A model generated the notes under the pieces. It searched no databases. It saw only the letters and a list, made by a program, of their open reading frames with translations, and had not been told where the DNA came from. Below, one piece after another: positions 1 to 7,673 of a stretch of 64,000 nt of DNA. The stretch lies in contig PWHD01000021.1 in NCBI GenBank assembly GCA_003555335.1, forward strand, positions 124,001 through 188,000, written 5' to 3'. The first letter of the stretch is position 1; each line of letters opens with the position of its first letter. This DNA comes from Mollicutes bacterium. Its GTDB lineage: Bacteria; Bacillota_I; Bacilli_A; Izemoplasmatales; Izemoplasmataceae. Position numbers and translations under genes: made by a program.

Positions 1-992
1 CCCTCGACCCGTTCGAAATCGGCGATCAGTGTCTCGATCCGCCCGGCGTCAGCGGCCATCGTCTTTTCGGAGAATTCCCGCAATACACGGGCGATGGTGT
101 TCTCGCTTTTCACGAACTGCCGTTGGCTCAGTTTGCCGGCCTCGACAATGAAACGGCCCGAATCGACCAAGTCGTTCAGTATCGATTCCATTGTTTCCTT
201 GCCGACCAAGGGTGCGTGCTTGTTCAGTCGTTCCAGGGCGACGTCGAGGAAGACGTCGCGCTCGATGTGTGTGTGGCCCTTTTGATTCGAGATGTGGTTG
301 AAAAGGTAGACAATCATGGCGCGGATGCGCAAGGGGTCGTCGTCTTTGAAACCGAGCTTCTTGGCGATCAGGTCCGCCCGCTCGAAACCGATGCCTTCGA
401 TGTCGTCGATCAGCTTGTAGGGGTTTTTCCTGATAATGCCCAGCGCCTTGTCTGCATAGGCATCCAGGATACGTTTGGCGATGCGGGGCGTGATACCGTA
501 ATCATAGAGCTTGATCAGGGTCTGCTCATTGGCCTTGTGTTCCTTGAGGCCCTCATAAAGGCTTTCTTTTGCCTTCTCGCTCAGTTTGGGTACCTTGTCG
601 AGGACGGCCTTGTTCTGGGTGATCTTCGTGATGGCATCCTTGCCAAGAAAGTTGACGACACGCTCGGCGGTTTTTTCCCCGACCCCCTTGAAAAGGTCGC
701 TCGACAGGTAGTCGATGATGCCTTCCTTGTTGGTTTCCTCTATCTTCTCGTAGCGGACGAACTTGAACTGCCGTCCGAACTTCTCGTGGTATTCGGCTTC
801 ACCGTAAAAACGGAATTCCTCGCCCTTTTTCGGCTGGGGAAGATAACCCTTTACGGCGACGGTTTCCTTATCACCACCGAAAAGAGAATCATCGAGATTC
901 GAGTCGGTGACATCGATTTTGAGGATGGCAAAGGCATTGTCCTCGTTATAGAATGTGATGTTGCGCACGGTTCCCTGAATGTACTTTTCCAT
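1..992 (-). CDS. recD2: RecD2-type ATP-dependent helicase, N-terminal part (gene cut by window edge)
   Basis: The minus-strand frame is open from an ATG at 992 to the left edge of the window, giving about 330 residues. It begins MEKYIQGTVRNITFYNEDNA, which resembles the start of RecD2/YrrC SF1B helicases. It continues through a helix-hairpin-helix-like stretch (FKGVGEKTAERVV, about residues 96-108) and further helical repeats. The Walker motifs would lie beyond the edge, so helicase activity cannot be judged here. A good AGAGGTGG ribosome binding site precedes the ATG. The family unwinds DNA 5' to 3' and works in recombination and replication-stress repair without RecBC. The identification rests on N-terminal sequence resemblance only. 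Confidence 0.85.
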   Translation of the reverse strand, partial: MEKYIQGTVRNITFYNEDNAFAILKIDVTDSNLDDSLFGGDKETVAVKGYLPQPKKGEEFRFYGEAEYHEKFGRQFKFVRYEKIEETNKEGIIDYLSSDLFKGVGEKTAERVVNFLGKDAITKITQNKAVLDKVPKLSEKAKESLYEGLKEHKANEQTLIKLYDYGITPRIAKRILDAYADKALGIIRKNPYKLIDDIEGIGFERADLIAKKLGFKDDDPLRIRAMIVYLFNHISNQKGHTHIERDVFLDVALERLNKHAPLVGKETMESILNDLVDSGRFIVEAGKLSQRQFVKSENTIARVLREFSEKTMAADAGRIETLIADFERVE

Positions 993-1050
993 AGGCCACC
1001 TCTTTCACTTATTATAGCACAAAAAGGCGCTTGATGACTTGAAAAAAACC

Positions 1051-1076
1051 ACGAAAAAAGAGTCTTACGACTCTTT
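1051..1076 (-). terminator. Rho-independent terminator of the Xaa-Pro aminopeptidase gene
   Basis: An 8-bp stem (1057-1064 with 1069-1076) with a TTAC loop is followed on the minus strand by a run of six T. The TAA stop codon of the gene overlaps the loop. Confidence 0.85.
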
Positions 1077-2327
1077 GATCATGCGTTCGATCTCATCGGT
1101 TTCTTTGGGGATGGCGGCGCTCAGATTCTCATGACCGTCCGTGGTGACGAGAATGTCGTCCTCGATACGCACACCGATGCCTTCTTCTTTGATATAGAGT
1201 CCCGGTTCGACGGTGAGGACCATGCCTTCTTCAAGGGGGAGGTCGTAATAACCGACATCATGCACATCGAGACCGAGAAAATGACCGATGCTGTGGTAGT
1301 AGAAATCATAAATTTCCTTGTCTTCCCTGATCAGACCGATGCGTTTGGTCTCACGCGTCAGCATGTCGCGAGCGAAATCGTTCAGTTCTTTCCAGGTGAC
1401 ACCTGGTCTGACTTGTTCGATGGTCGCTTTATTGACCGAAAGCACGATCTCATAGATTTCCTTGTGGCGCTTATCGAAGGTGCCGCCGACGGGGTAGGTC
1501 CTCGAGATATCGGCGGCGTAGTTTTCGTGGAGCGCGCCGAGGTCGAACAAGATCATCTCCGATTTGTCGAGCGTGTCGCGGTTTTCGATGTAATGTAGCA
1601 CCGTCGCGTTCTTGCCCGAAGCGGCGATCGTGTCGAAGGCATTGCCCTCCGAACCCGAAAGGGTGATCGCGTGCATGAAGTCCGCCTGAAGCTGAAACTC
1701 ATGGGTACGGTTTTTGATGTTTCCAAGCACAGCCTCGAGGCCGTTTTTCGTGTGGTCGATGGCCGTTTTGATCTGCGCGATTTCTTCATCGCTTTTGAAC
1801 ATCCGCAGGTAGGACGTGTGTTCGTTCACCGCGAGCACGTTCAACTCAGGATAGTTGTCGATGATGTGCGCGGCCTGGTCGAGACTGATGGGCTTATGCC
1901 TCGCAGAGATGTGATAAAGGTCGAGATAGAGATATTTGGGCGGGTGCCCCATCGGTGAGCGGGCATAATTCATCGCCTGGTTGAAAACACGATCGAAATC
2001 CTTGAGGAAAAGGATGGACTTCTCATCGATGCCCGAGCGTTCGCTTGCCTCGTTTTTTTCCATGCGGGCTCCTTCCCATTTGATGATATGGTCGGTGTTC
2101 TCTTCAATGAACAGGTAGGTTCTGGACTCTTTTTCCCCTTTCATGAGCACAAGGATCATGTTCGGTTCGTTCAGATTGGTGAGATAGTAGAAATTCCTTT
2201 GTGGCGTGTAAAGATAGCTTTGGTCCATGGTCTTGTGGGGCGCCTTGCCCGAATAAAGGATGGTGACTGATTCCTCTTTCAAACGGGAAAGAAGGTTTTC
2301 CCGGGCCTTTATGGCGTGTTTTTTCAT
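1065..2327 (-). CDS. pepP: Xaa-Pro aminopeptidase (M24B family)
   Basis: A 420-residue metallopeptidase that removes the N-terminal residue from peptides whose second residue is proline. The N-terminal half matches the aminopeptidase P N-domain. The C-terminal half is a pita-bread M24 domain with the expected metal-ligand segments: FDLGALHENYAADISRTYP (two Asp), HSIGHFLGLDVHD (His), LTVEPGLYI (Glu) and GVRIEDDI (Glu). Length is normal for the family. The start is an ATG behind GAGGTGAT. It is a single-gene unit with its own promoter and terminator, and probably feeds intracellular peptide recycling together with the two PepF-type enzymes in this window. Confidence 0.95.
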   Translation of the reverse strand: MKKHAIKARENLLSRLKEESVTILYSGKAPHKTMDQSYLYTPQRNFYYLTNLNEPNMILVLMKGEKESRTYLFIEENTDHIIKWEGARMEKNEASERSGIDEKSILFLKDFDRVFNQAMNYARSPMGHPPKYLYLDLYHISARHKPISLDQAAHIIDNYPELNVLAVNEHTSYLRMFKSDEEIAQIKTAIDHTKNGLEAVLGNIKNRTHEFQLQADFMHAITLSGSEGNAFDTIAASGKNATVLHYIENRDTLDKSEMILFDLGALHENYAADISRTYPVGGTFDKRHKEIYEIVLSVNKATIEQVRPGVTWKELNDFARDMLTRETKRIGLIREDKEIYDFYYHSIGHFLGLDVHDVGYYDLPLEEGMVLTVEPGLYIKEEGIGVRIEDDILVTTDGHENLSAAIPKETDEIERMIKES

Positions 2328-2344
2328 GTAATCACCTCAAAACC

Positions 2345-2372
2345 ATTATATCAAATCATCTTACAAAAACAA
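2345..2372 (-). promoter_or_regulatory. Probable sigma-A promoter for pepP
   Basis: On the minus strand, TTGTTT and TATAAT are separated by 16 bases, ending about 18 bases upstream of the pepP start codon. Confidence 0.55.
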
Positions 2373-2405
2373 TTGAAAAAGGGGAGTTTCGCAAAGCTTT
2401 CATGC

Positions 2406-3317
2406 TTATTGCTCCCGGGGAACGCTCTTGACGGGATACTGCACATAGGTATAAAGCAGAACCGAAATGAAAAGAAGATAAAGAAGCATGTCGTTTGAAA
2501 TGATCCGCCATGGCCTCGCGTTATAAACGGTGACCATGAAATAGACATAAAGATTGCTTATCGCAAGCAACAAGACCGCGATCAGGAAGATGTTCGACAT
2601 GAACAAGAGCCTGCGGGTGGCCTTGTTGCGAAGCGCTCGGAAGCGGCAGACAACCTTGAGCCGCCTGTGGGCCTTGCGCAATCCCATCACGAGCAGGACA
2701 AGCAACAAGAAGAAAATATTGAAATAGACCGCGTCACTCCAGTATCCGAAAAACGCCCAGCGCGGCAATGCGCCTTTCAGATAAGGAAAGATTCCGCCGA
2801 AAAAAGAATCAAACACGATTCCGATGAAAAAGGCTAGCAGATAGGCACTCAGATGACCGTAGACGAAACGCCTTTCCTTAAACCATTCGCATGTGCTCAG
2901 CCTGAATAGACTGTAGGCGTAATAAGCGAAAAGCACGCTCAAAGCCACCAAGACGAGCCCGATGATAAGCATCACCGTGAGCAGCACCGGTGTGAAGATA
3001 CCGCGAGCTTCAAAAAGAACAAAAAGCGGAAAGACATAAAGAGCAAGTAAAAGGGCGTAGGAAACAATCATGCGCTTCAAGAAAGCCCGGTGTTCAAAAC
3101 CGCCATCATCCTTGCTTCCTTCTTCGCCGTAAAGACCCTGGATGGTCGTCTCCAGTGCTTCGGCGAGCACCGGCAATAAACTCGCATCGGGGATGCTCTT
3201 GCCGGTTTCCCATTTGCTGATGGTGTTGGGGCTCACATTGATCGCCCGGGCGAGTTTCTCCTGGGAGAATCCTTTTTTCTTGCGCAACAAACGGATGTTT
3301 TCATTCAGACTATGCAT
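2406..3317 (-). CDS. XRE-family regulator fused to a multi-pass membrane domain
   Basis: Residues 5-60 form a classic XRE/Cro helix-turn-helix (NIRLLRKKKGFSQEKLA, then VSPNTISKWETGKSIPD). After a short linker, residues from about 80 to 300 contain about six hydrophobic segments, for example ALLLALYVFPLFVLFEA, PVLLTVMLIIGLVLVALSV, IFFLLLVLLVMGL and FLIAVLLLAISNLYVYF. A DNA-binding head on a membrane tail is a recurrent Bacillota architecture for sensing envelope conditions, but no ligand or target can be read from the sequence. The ATG follows GGAG. It is a single gene between pepP and gapA. Confidence 0.8.
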   Translation of the reverse strand: MHSLNENIRLLRKKKGFSQEKLARAINVSPNTISKWETGKSIPDASLLPVLAEALETTIQGLYGEEGSKDDGGFEHRAFLKRMIVSYALLLALYVFPLFVLFEARGIFTPVLLTVMLIIGLVLVALSVLFAYYAYSLFRLSTCEWFKERRFVYGHLSAYLLAFFIGIVFDSFFGGIFPYLKGALPRWAFFGYWSDAVYFNIFFLLLVLLVMGLRKAHRRLKVVCRFRALRNKATRRLLFMSNIFLIAVLLLAISNLYVYFMVTVYNARPWRIISNDMLLYLLFISVLLYTYVQYPVKSVPREQ

Positions 3318-3402
3318 GGTATCAACTCCTTAACCTGGATTATAGCACGAAAGTCGCCTTCTAGACACTACGTATCGGTGAATGGTCCTGCTTTCGGGGG
3401 TG

Positions 3403-3437
3403 AAAAAAGACATCCTTCCCGGTCCGGGAAGGATGTC
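3403..3437 (-). terminator. Strong terminator of gapA
   Basis: A 12-bp perfect stem (3409-3420 with 3426-3437) with loop GGTCC is followed on the minus strand by six T. Confidence 0.92.
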
Positions 3438-3449
3438 TTAAGGTTTGTC

Positions 3450-4463
3450 TTAGGCGATTTGTTCGGCAAGGACTTTCATGGTGCGCAACATCTGAGCGAC
3501 ATAGCCCATCTCATTGTCATACCACGCCAGGACCTTGACGAGTTTCTTGCCGTCGGTCTCTAAGACCTTGGTCATCTGCGCGTCCACGAGCGAACCATAG
3601 ACGGTGCCGATGGAATCACTGGATACAACAGGGTCCTCGGTATAGCCGAGTGTTTCGTTCGCGGCATCCTTGAGGGCGGCGTTGATGTCTTTTTCCGTCA
3701 CGTCCTTCTCAAGTTCGACGACGAGGTCGACCACAGAACCGGTCACGGTCGGCACACGAAGGGCGATGCCGTCCAGTTTTCCGTTGAGGTGCGGAAGAAC
3801 CAGACCGACAGCGGCGGCGGCGCCGGTGGTGGTGGGCACGATGTTCGCAGCGGCGGCACGGCCACGGCGGGCGTAGATTCCTTTGGGATGCGGCCCGTCG
3901 AGGGTGGCCTGGTCATTGGTGTAGGCATGGGCGGTGGTCATGAAACCACGGACAACGCCGAAGTTGTCATCGAGAACCTTCACGACAGGCGCAAGACAGT
4001 TCGTGGTACAAGAAGCGCCACTCACGACTTTCTCGGAACCGTCGAGGACGTCGTGGTTCACATTGTAGACAACAGTCTTGATGTCGCCTTTGGCCGGTGC
4101 GGAGATCATGACTTTCTTGGCGCCGGCGTTGATATGTTTCATCGCTTTGTCCTTGGATGTGAAGATACCGGTACATTCGAGTACGACATCGACACCCAGG
4201 TCTTTCCAGGGAAGGACCTCAGGATCTTTTTCAGCATAGACCTTCGTTTCTTCACCGTCTACGAAAATCGCGTTTTCGCTGAACGTGATGTCGTTGACCT
4301 TGTAGGGTCCTTGTGCGGTGTCATACTTGAGAAGATAAGCCAAGCTTTCTGCATCGGTCAGATCGTTGATTGCGACAATCTCGTAATCGGGATTGTCCTG
4401 CATGTAACGGAAAGCCAGTCTTCCGATACGGCCGAATCCGTTAATTGCTACTTTTACTGCCAT
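3450..4463 (-). CDS. gapA: Glyceraldehyde-3-phosphate dehydrogenase, type I
   Basis: A 337-residue glycolytic enzyme converting glyceraldehyde 3-phosphate, NAD+ and phosphate to 1,3-bisphosphoglycerate. The N-terminal Rossmann motif is [13 protein letters not shown]. The catalytic cysteine is C152 in [12 protein letters not shown] and the partner histidine is H179 in TTAHAYT. Asp34 in AINDL favours NAD over NADP, which fits a glycolytic rather than gluconeogenic role. The ATG follows AGGAGG. It is monocistronic here, not joined to cggR, pgk or tpi, and has its own promoter, a cre-like element and a strong terminator. Confidence 0.98.
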   Translation of the reverse strand: MAVKVAINGFGRIGRLAFRYMQDNPDYEIVAINDLTDAESLAYLLKYDTAQGPYKVNDITFSENAIFVDGEETKVYAEKDPEVLPWKDLGVDVVLECTGIFTSKDKAMKHINAGAKKVMISAPAKGDIKTVVYNVNHDVLDGSEKVVSGASCTTNCLAPVVKVLDDNFGVVRGFMTTAHAYTNDQATLDGPHPKGIYARRGRAAAANIVPTTTGAAAAVGLVLPHLNGKLDGIALRVPTVTGSVVDLVVELEKDVTEKDINAALKDAANETLGYTEDPVVSSDSIGTVYGSLVDAQMTKVLETDGKKLVKVLAWYDNEMGYVAQMLRTMKVLAEQIA

Positions 4464-4501
4464 TTTATTGCCTCCTAGATATAGTTTTTTTCTTCATGTT
4501 C

Positions 4502-4530
4502 ATTATATCCAATTAAAATCTATAATACAA
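4502..4530 (-). promoter_or_regulatory. gapA promoter
   Basis: On the minus strand, TTGTAT, 17 bases and TATAAT lie about 40 bases upstream of the gapA ATG. Confidence 0.8.
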
Positions 4531-4545
4531 GATATACACAAACAC

Positions 4546-4559
4546 TAAAAACGTTTTCA
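4546..4559 (-). promoter_or_regulatory. cre-like (CcpA-type) element upstream of gapA
   Basis: The minus strand reads TGAAAACGTTTTTA, matching 13 of 14 positions of the Bacillus catabolite-response consensus TGWAARCGYTWNCW. It is centred roughly 57 bases upstream of the inferred transcription start, a position more typical of activation than of repression. No ccpA gene is in the window. Confidence 0.45.
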
Positions 4560-4572
4560 ACCCGGAAGCATG

Positions 4573-4595
4573 AAAAAAGCCCGTCTAACGGGCTT
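4573..4595 (-). terminator. Terminator of spx
   Basis: A 7-bp stem (4577-4583 with 4589-4595) with loop TCTAA is followed on the minus strand by a T-run. The TAG stop codon of spx sits in the loop. Confidence 0.85.
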
Positions 4596-5064
4596 CCTTC
4601 ACAGTCTTGGCATCTTTCTTCCGCAATTCCCTGAAGTACTGTTCAAGGGCATTGTCGTAATCACAGTCTTCGCCCTGGCGATCACATGAGGTGCACATGA
4701 TGATCTCACGCAAGCGTTTGGGGATGAAGGTTCTGATTTCATCTTCGTTGTATCCGACTTGCATCTTGTTGTCTTCGATGATGATAGGTCTTCTCAACAC
4801 ACTGGGATTGTCAATGATGAAACTGGTGAGCTCACTCAGCGTCATCTCGTCTATTTCGAGGTCGTGGTCTTGAAAGACTTTCGAGCGGGTCGAGATGATG
4901 TCTTCAAAGCCTTCTTCGGTATTCTTTAGCATATTCATGATGTCGTCTCTGGTGAGTTTCACGTTGAAGATGTTTTTTTCGCGGTAATTGATGCGGTGCT
5001 CCTCGAACCACTTCTTGGCTTTGCGGCAGGAAGAACAGCTGGGCGTGGTATACATCTGAATCAT
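4585..5064 (-). CDS. spx: Spx-family redox-responsive RNA polymerase regulator with a C-terminal cysteine tail
   Basis: A 159-residue protein of the ArsC/Spx fold. The redox pair C10/C13 (PSCSSC), G52 and R60 (STRSK) match positions that matter in Bacillus subtilis Spx for switching and for contact with the RNA polymerase alpha subunit. After residue 119 it carries about 40 residues absent from the 131-residue Bacillus protein, including C124, C127 and C134 (C-x2-C-x6-C). The ATG at 5064 is chosen because AAGGGG lies just upstream and MIQMYTTPSC aligns with known Spx N termini. A longer reading from 5139 would run through the leader. Function as a thiol-stress regulator is inferred from the family. 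Confidence 0.88.
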   Translation of the reverse strand: MIQMYTTPSCSSCRKAKKWFEEHRINYREKNIFNVKLTRDDIMNMLKNTEEGFEDIISTRSKVFQDHDLEIDEMTLSELTSFIIDNPSVLRRPIIIEDNKMQVGYNEDEIRTFIPKRLREIIMCTSCDRQGEDCDYDNALEQYFRELRKKDAKTVKEAR

Positions 5065-5127
5065 GTCTTTGACCCCTTTCATATTATGGTGTGTGAAACA
5101 TCTGTCATTTCGATGTGTTGTAACTAA

Positions 5128-5156
5128 ATTGTAGCACAATCAATAAAACATATAAA
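5128..5156 (-). promoter_or_regulatory. Probable spx promoter
   Basis: On the minus strand, TTTATA, 17 bases and TACAAT lie about 64 bases upstream of the spx ATG. The -35 box lies inside the 5153-5173 inverted repeat. Confidence 0.5.
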
Positions 5157-5173
5157 TACCTGTTTGGTATTTA
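5153..5173. promoter_or_regulatory. Perfect inverted repeat in the spx/pepF divergent promoter region
   Basis: TAAATACC (5153-5160) and GGTATTTA (5166-5173) are perfect inverted arms separated by five bases. The repeat overlaps the inferred -35 box of spx, so it looks like a repressor operator. The regulator is not identifiable from sequence. Confidence 0.5.
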
Positions 5174-5219
5174 TTTAATGAAAATGCTTGCATAAACAAG
5201 CAGTGGTTGAAGGTGGATG

Positions 5220-5228
5220 TGTTATAAT
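5220..5228 (+). promoter_or_regulatory. Extended -10 promoter element for pepF
   Basis: TGTTATAAT, an extended -10 box, lies 37 bases upstream of the pepF ATG. No convincing -35 box is seen, as is usual for extended -10 promoters. Confidence 0.55.
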
Positions 5229-5264
5229 AGTTTGTATTCTTAATATAACATACGGAGGCATATT

Positions 5265-7025
5265 ATGCGATGGAATCTGAAAAACCTTTATGAGTCCGAG
5301 GAGGCCTGGGAAAAAGATTTTGAGCAGACTAGGCGGATGTTGGATGAAATACCTTCTTACAAAGACAAGCTCGATGATTTCGAACATTTCAGGGCTTATT
5401 ACAGACTGCAAAAAAGACTTTCCGTGCGTCTCAACAAACTCTATCAGTACGCATCCCTTAAAAGTGATTTGAACCGCAAAGACGTCAAAAACGCATCGCG
5501 GGTCCAGAAGGTCGGGGACCTGCTCAACCAATACGCTCAGCGCACCGCCTTTGAGAAACCGGAGGTGCTGAGCCTTGGAAAAAAGAAAGTCGAATCATTC
5601 CTCGCGCATGATGAGGAACTCGAGGCATTCCGCTTCCCTCTAGAGAAACTCTTCCATCAAAGCGCCCATATCCTGGATGCGGACAAGGAAGGACTGCTTG
5701 CGAACTACAGAAAACTCGCCGGGCAGGGTTCCGAACTTCACGGCGCATTAAGTGTCGCCGACAACACAAGTGTCGAGGTCACCTTGAAAGACGGTGAGAA
5801 AATCACCGTCACCAGCGGCAACTATCGCAGCTATCTCGCTGACCTAAATGACAAGGACGACCGGGAAACCGTGTTCAAGGCGGTCTTCAGCCATTATAAA
5901 ACCCACAAGCACACCTACGCCCAGATCTACGACACCATTCTGCAGGCCGATGTCGCCCACATGAGAAGCCGACATTATGAAAGCTGTCTCGAGGCCTATC
6001 TCCATGCGAACAAAATCGACCCGGCGGTCTACCACAATCTGGTCGATGTGGCGAAAAATAGCGCCCGGCTTATGAAACGGTACTACGCGATCAGAAAAAA
6101 AGCGCTCGGCCTCGACAGACACCGGACCTTCGACCGTTTTTTGCCCCTCGCCGAATCAACATCCAAATTCTCCTACGATGAGGCCAAAGCGCTTTTCTTC
6201 AAGGCCATAAGCCACCTCGACGAGGACTTCCGGGACAAGGCCGAAGACGCGCTTAAAGAGGGTTATGTCGATGTCTATGAACAAGAAGGCAAGCAGACCG
6301 GCGCCTATTCCTCGAGCGCCCTCGATGAGCATCCCTTCATCCTTTTGAATTATGACGACACCCTGAGCGATGTCTTCACCGTCGCACACGAAGCCGGACA
6401 TTCGATGCATTCGCTCTTCGCCAAGGAAACCCAACCGGTCGCCACGCAGCGCTACACCATCTTCGTCGCAGAGATCGCCTCGACATTCAACGAGCATATG
6501 CTCCTTGATTACTTCATCGAAAACAACAAAGGGACGAAAGAGGACAAAATCCAGCTTCTGCAACAGTCCATCGACGATATCGCCGGCACCTTCTACCGTC
6601 AGACGCTCTTCGCCGCTTACGAACTGAAAGCCCACGAACTCGCGGAAAAAGGCGAGCCCATCACCTACGAAGTCCTAAGCGGCATCATGCGCGAGCTCTA
6701 TCTTGACTTCTATGACATCGATATCGCCGAAGAACCCGGTAAATCCTACGTATGGGCCTACATCCCACATTTCTTCAATGTTTCGTTCTACGTCTATCAA
6801 TACGCCACGAGCTTCGCCGCAAGCATGAAACTCTATGAGATGGTCAAAGCAGACCCCAAGAACATCGAAAACCATATGCGGCTCTTGAAGGCCGGCGGGG
6901 ACGATTTCCCTATGGAGCAGGTAAGAAAAGCGGGGCTCGATCTCAAGGACAGGACGGTCTTCGAAGCGGTCGCCAACCGACTTGAGACGCTGCTCGACGA
7001 ACTCGAACTTGCATTGGAAGCCTAA
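5265..7025 (+). CDS. pepF: Oligoendopeptidase F (M3B metallopeptidase), copy 1
   Basis: A 586-residue cytoplasmic zinc endopeptidase that cleaves short peptides. The zinc motif HEAGH is at residues 375-379, followed by the third ligand region FVAEIASTFNEHML, as in PepF. N-terminal residues 1-200 form the helical M3 cap. Length is typical of PepF (about 600). Its ATG follows GGAGGC. The gene ends immediately before the tryptophan T-box, and the T-box promoter overlaps its last codons. A second, more divergent M3 enzyme lies at 47755-49509. Confidence 0.96.
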   Translation: MRWNLKNLYESEEAWEKDFEQTRRMLDEIPSYKDKLDDFEHFRAYYRLQKRLSVRLNKLYQYASLKSDLNRKDVKNASRVQKVGDLLNQYAQRTAFEKPEVLSLGKKKVESFLAHDEELEAFRFPLEKLFHQSAHILDADKEGLLANYRKLAGQGSELHGALSVADNTSVEVTLKDGEKITVTSGNYRSYLADLNDKDDRETVFKAVFSHYKTHKHTYAQIYDTILQADVAHMRSRHYESCLEAYLHANKIDPAVYHNLVDVAKNSARLMKRYYAIRKKALGLDRHRTFDRFLPLAESTSKFSYDEAKALFFKAISHLDEDFRDKAEDALKEGYVDVYEQEGKQTGAYSSSALDEHPFILLNYDDTLSDVFTVAHEAGHSMHSLFAKETQPVATQRYTIFVAEIASTFNEHMLLDYFIENNKGTKEDKIQLLQQSIDDIAGTFYRQTLFAAYELKAHELAEKGEPITYEVLSGIMRELYLDFYDIDIAEEPGKSYVWAYIPHFFNVSFYVYQYATSFAASMKLYEMVKADPKNIENHMRLLKAGGDDFPMEQVRKAGLDLKDRTVFEAVANRLETLLDELELALEA

Positions 7026-7042
7026 ATCGTATAAACTATAAC
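7014..7042 (+). promoter_or_regulatory. Promoter of the tryptophan T-box operon
   Basis: TTGGAA (7014-7019), 17 bases and TATAAC (7037-7042). The -35 box lies inside the last codons of pepF. Confidence 0.7.
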
Positions 7043-7048
7043 CAACAC

Positions 7049-7244
7049 AAGGATGGGGAATCCGTTCACGCCCAAGAAAGCGACCCGGGATGGTGAAAGC
7101 CGGGAAAATGTGCACGGATGGACCCCTGAGTGGTGCTAAAGACACCCGCATGCACAGCGTTACAGGCTTTGAGCGCCGGCTTTGCCGGAACTAAGGTGGC
7201 ACCGCGGTCATACCGCCCTTAATAGATTATTAAGGGCTTTTTTT
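7049..7244 (+). promoter_or_regulatory. T-box riboswitch, tryptophan specific
   Basis: The leader carries the T-box core AAGGTGGCACCGCGG (7193-7207). A 9-bp terminator stem (7215-7223 with 7229-7237) is followed by a T-run to 7244. Upstream, a Stem I region contains AGAAAG and GGTGAAAGCC. The specifier position, just before ACCCCTGAG, holds TGG at 7119-7121, the tryptophan codon. Uncharged tRNA-Trp is expected to stabilise the antiterminator and switch on the downstream deaminase and trpS genes. The tRNA assignment is read from the position of the codon relative to conserved flanks, and the downstream trpS gene agrees with it. Confidence 0.93.
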
Positions 7245-7265
7245 ATTCCTGAAGGAGGGATTTTC

Positions 7266-7673
7266 ATAGATTTCGACGCCCTGATTAAAGAAGCCAGAAA
7301 CATCACCCACCCCATGCGGATCTCGGACTTCGTCGAGTCCGGTGAGGTGGGCTGCGCACTGCTGACCGACCAGCAGAATCTCTATACCGGCATCAGCATC
7401 GACACGTCGTGTTCGCTCGGATTCTGCGCCGAACACGCCGCCATCGCCGAGATGCTCAAACACGGCGAGTCCGTCATTGAAAAACTTGTCGCGATCGATG
7501 AATACGGCAATGTCTGTCCTCCCTGCGGCCGGTGCCGCGAACTCATCAGTCAGTTGAGCTGGCGGAACAGACACACCAAGATTATGGTCGACAATGACAC
7601 CGTGATGAGCCTGGCGTCACTCACGCCTTACGACTGGAAACTGACAAGACCAAAAGGAGGCAATAACATATGA
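7266..7673 (+). CDS. cdd: Cytidine deaminase-like enzyme, apparent AUA start
   Basis: A 135-residue zinc nucleoside deaminase. C54-A-E56 (FCAEHAAIAEM) gives the first zinc ligand and the catalytic glutamate. P-P-C87-G-R-C90 gives the other two ligands. Length fits bacterial Cdd (about 130), but the segment before CAE is not close to Bacillus Cdd, so a blasticidin-S-deaminase-like substrate is possible. A strong GAAGGAGG (7251-7258) stands 7 bases before ATA at 7266, and translation from ATA gives a typical MDFDALIKEA-type N terminus. No ATG, GTG or TTG fits. The gene overlaps trpS by ATGA and is under the tryptophan T-box. Confidence 0.82.
   Translation: MDFDALIKEARNITHPMRISDFVESGEVGCALLTDQQNLYTGISIDTSCSLGFCAEHAAIAEMLKHGESVIEKLVAIDEYGNVCPPCGRCRELISQLSWRNRHTKIMVDNDTVMSLASLTPYDWKLTRPKGGNNI

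Noticed and set aside
123..1034. A 303-codon plus-strand frame at the left edge
   Set aside because: It is the antisense shadow of recD2, whose minus-strand frame has a ribosome binding site and recognisable protein sequence.
3789..4478. A 229-codon plus-strand frame over gapA
   Set aside because: Antisense shadow of gapA with a biased composition and no homology that I recognise.
5065..5139. Longer N terminus for Spx starting at 5139
   Set aside because: It would run through the leader and ribosome binding site; MIQMYTTPSC at 5064 aligns with known Spx starts.
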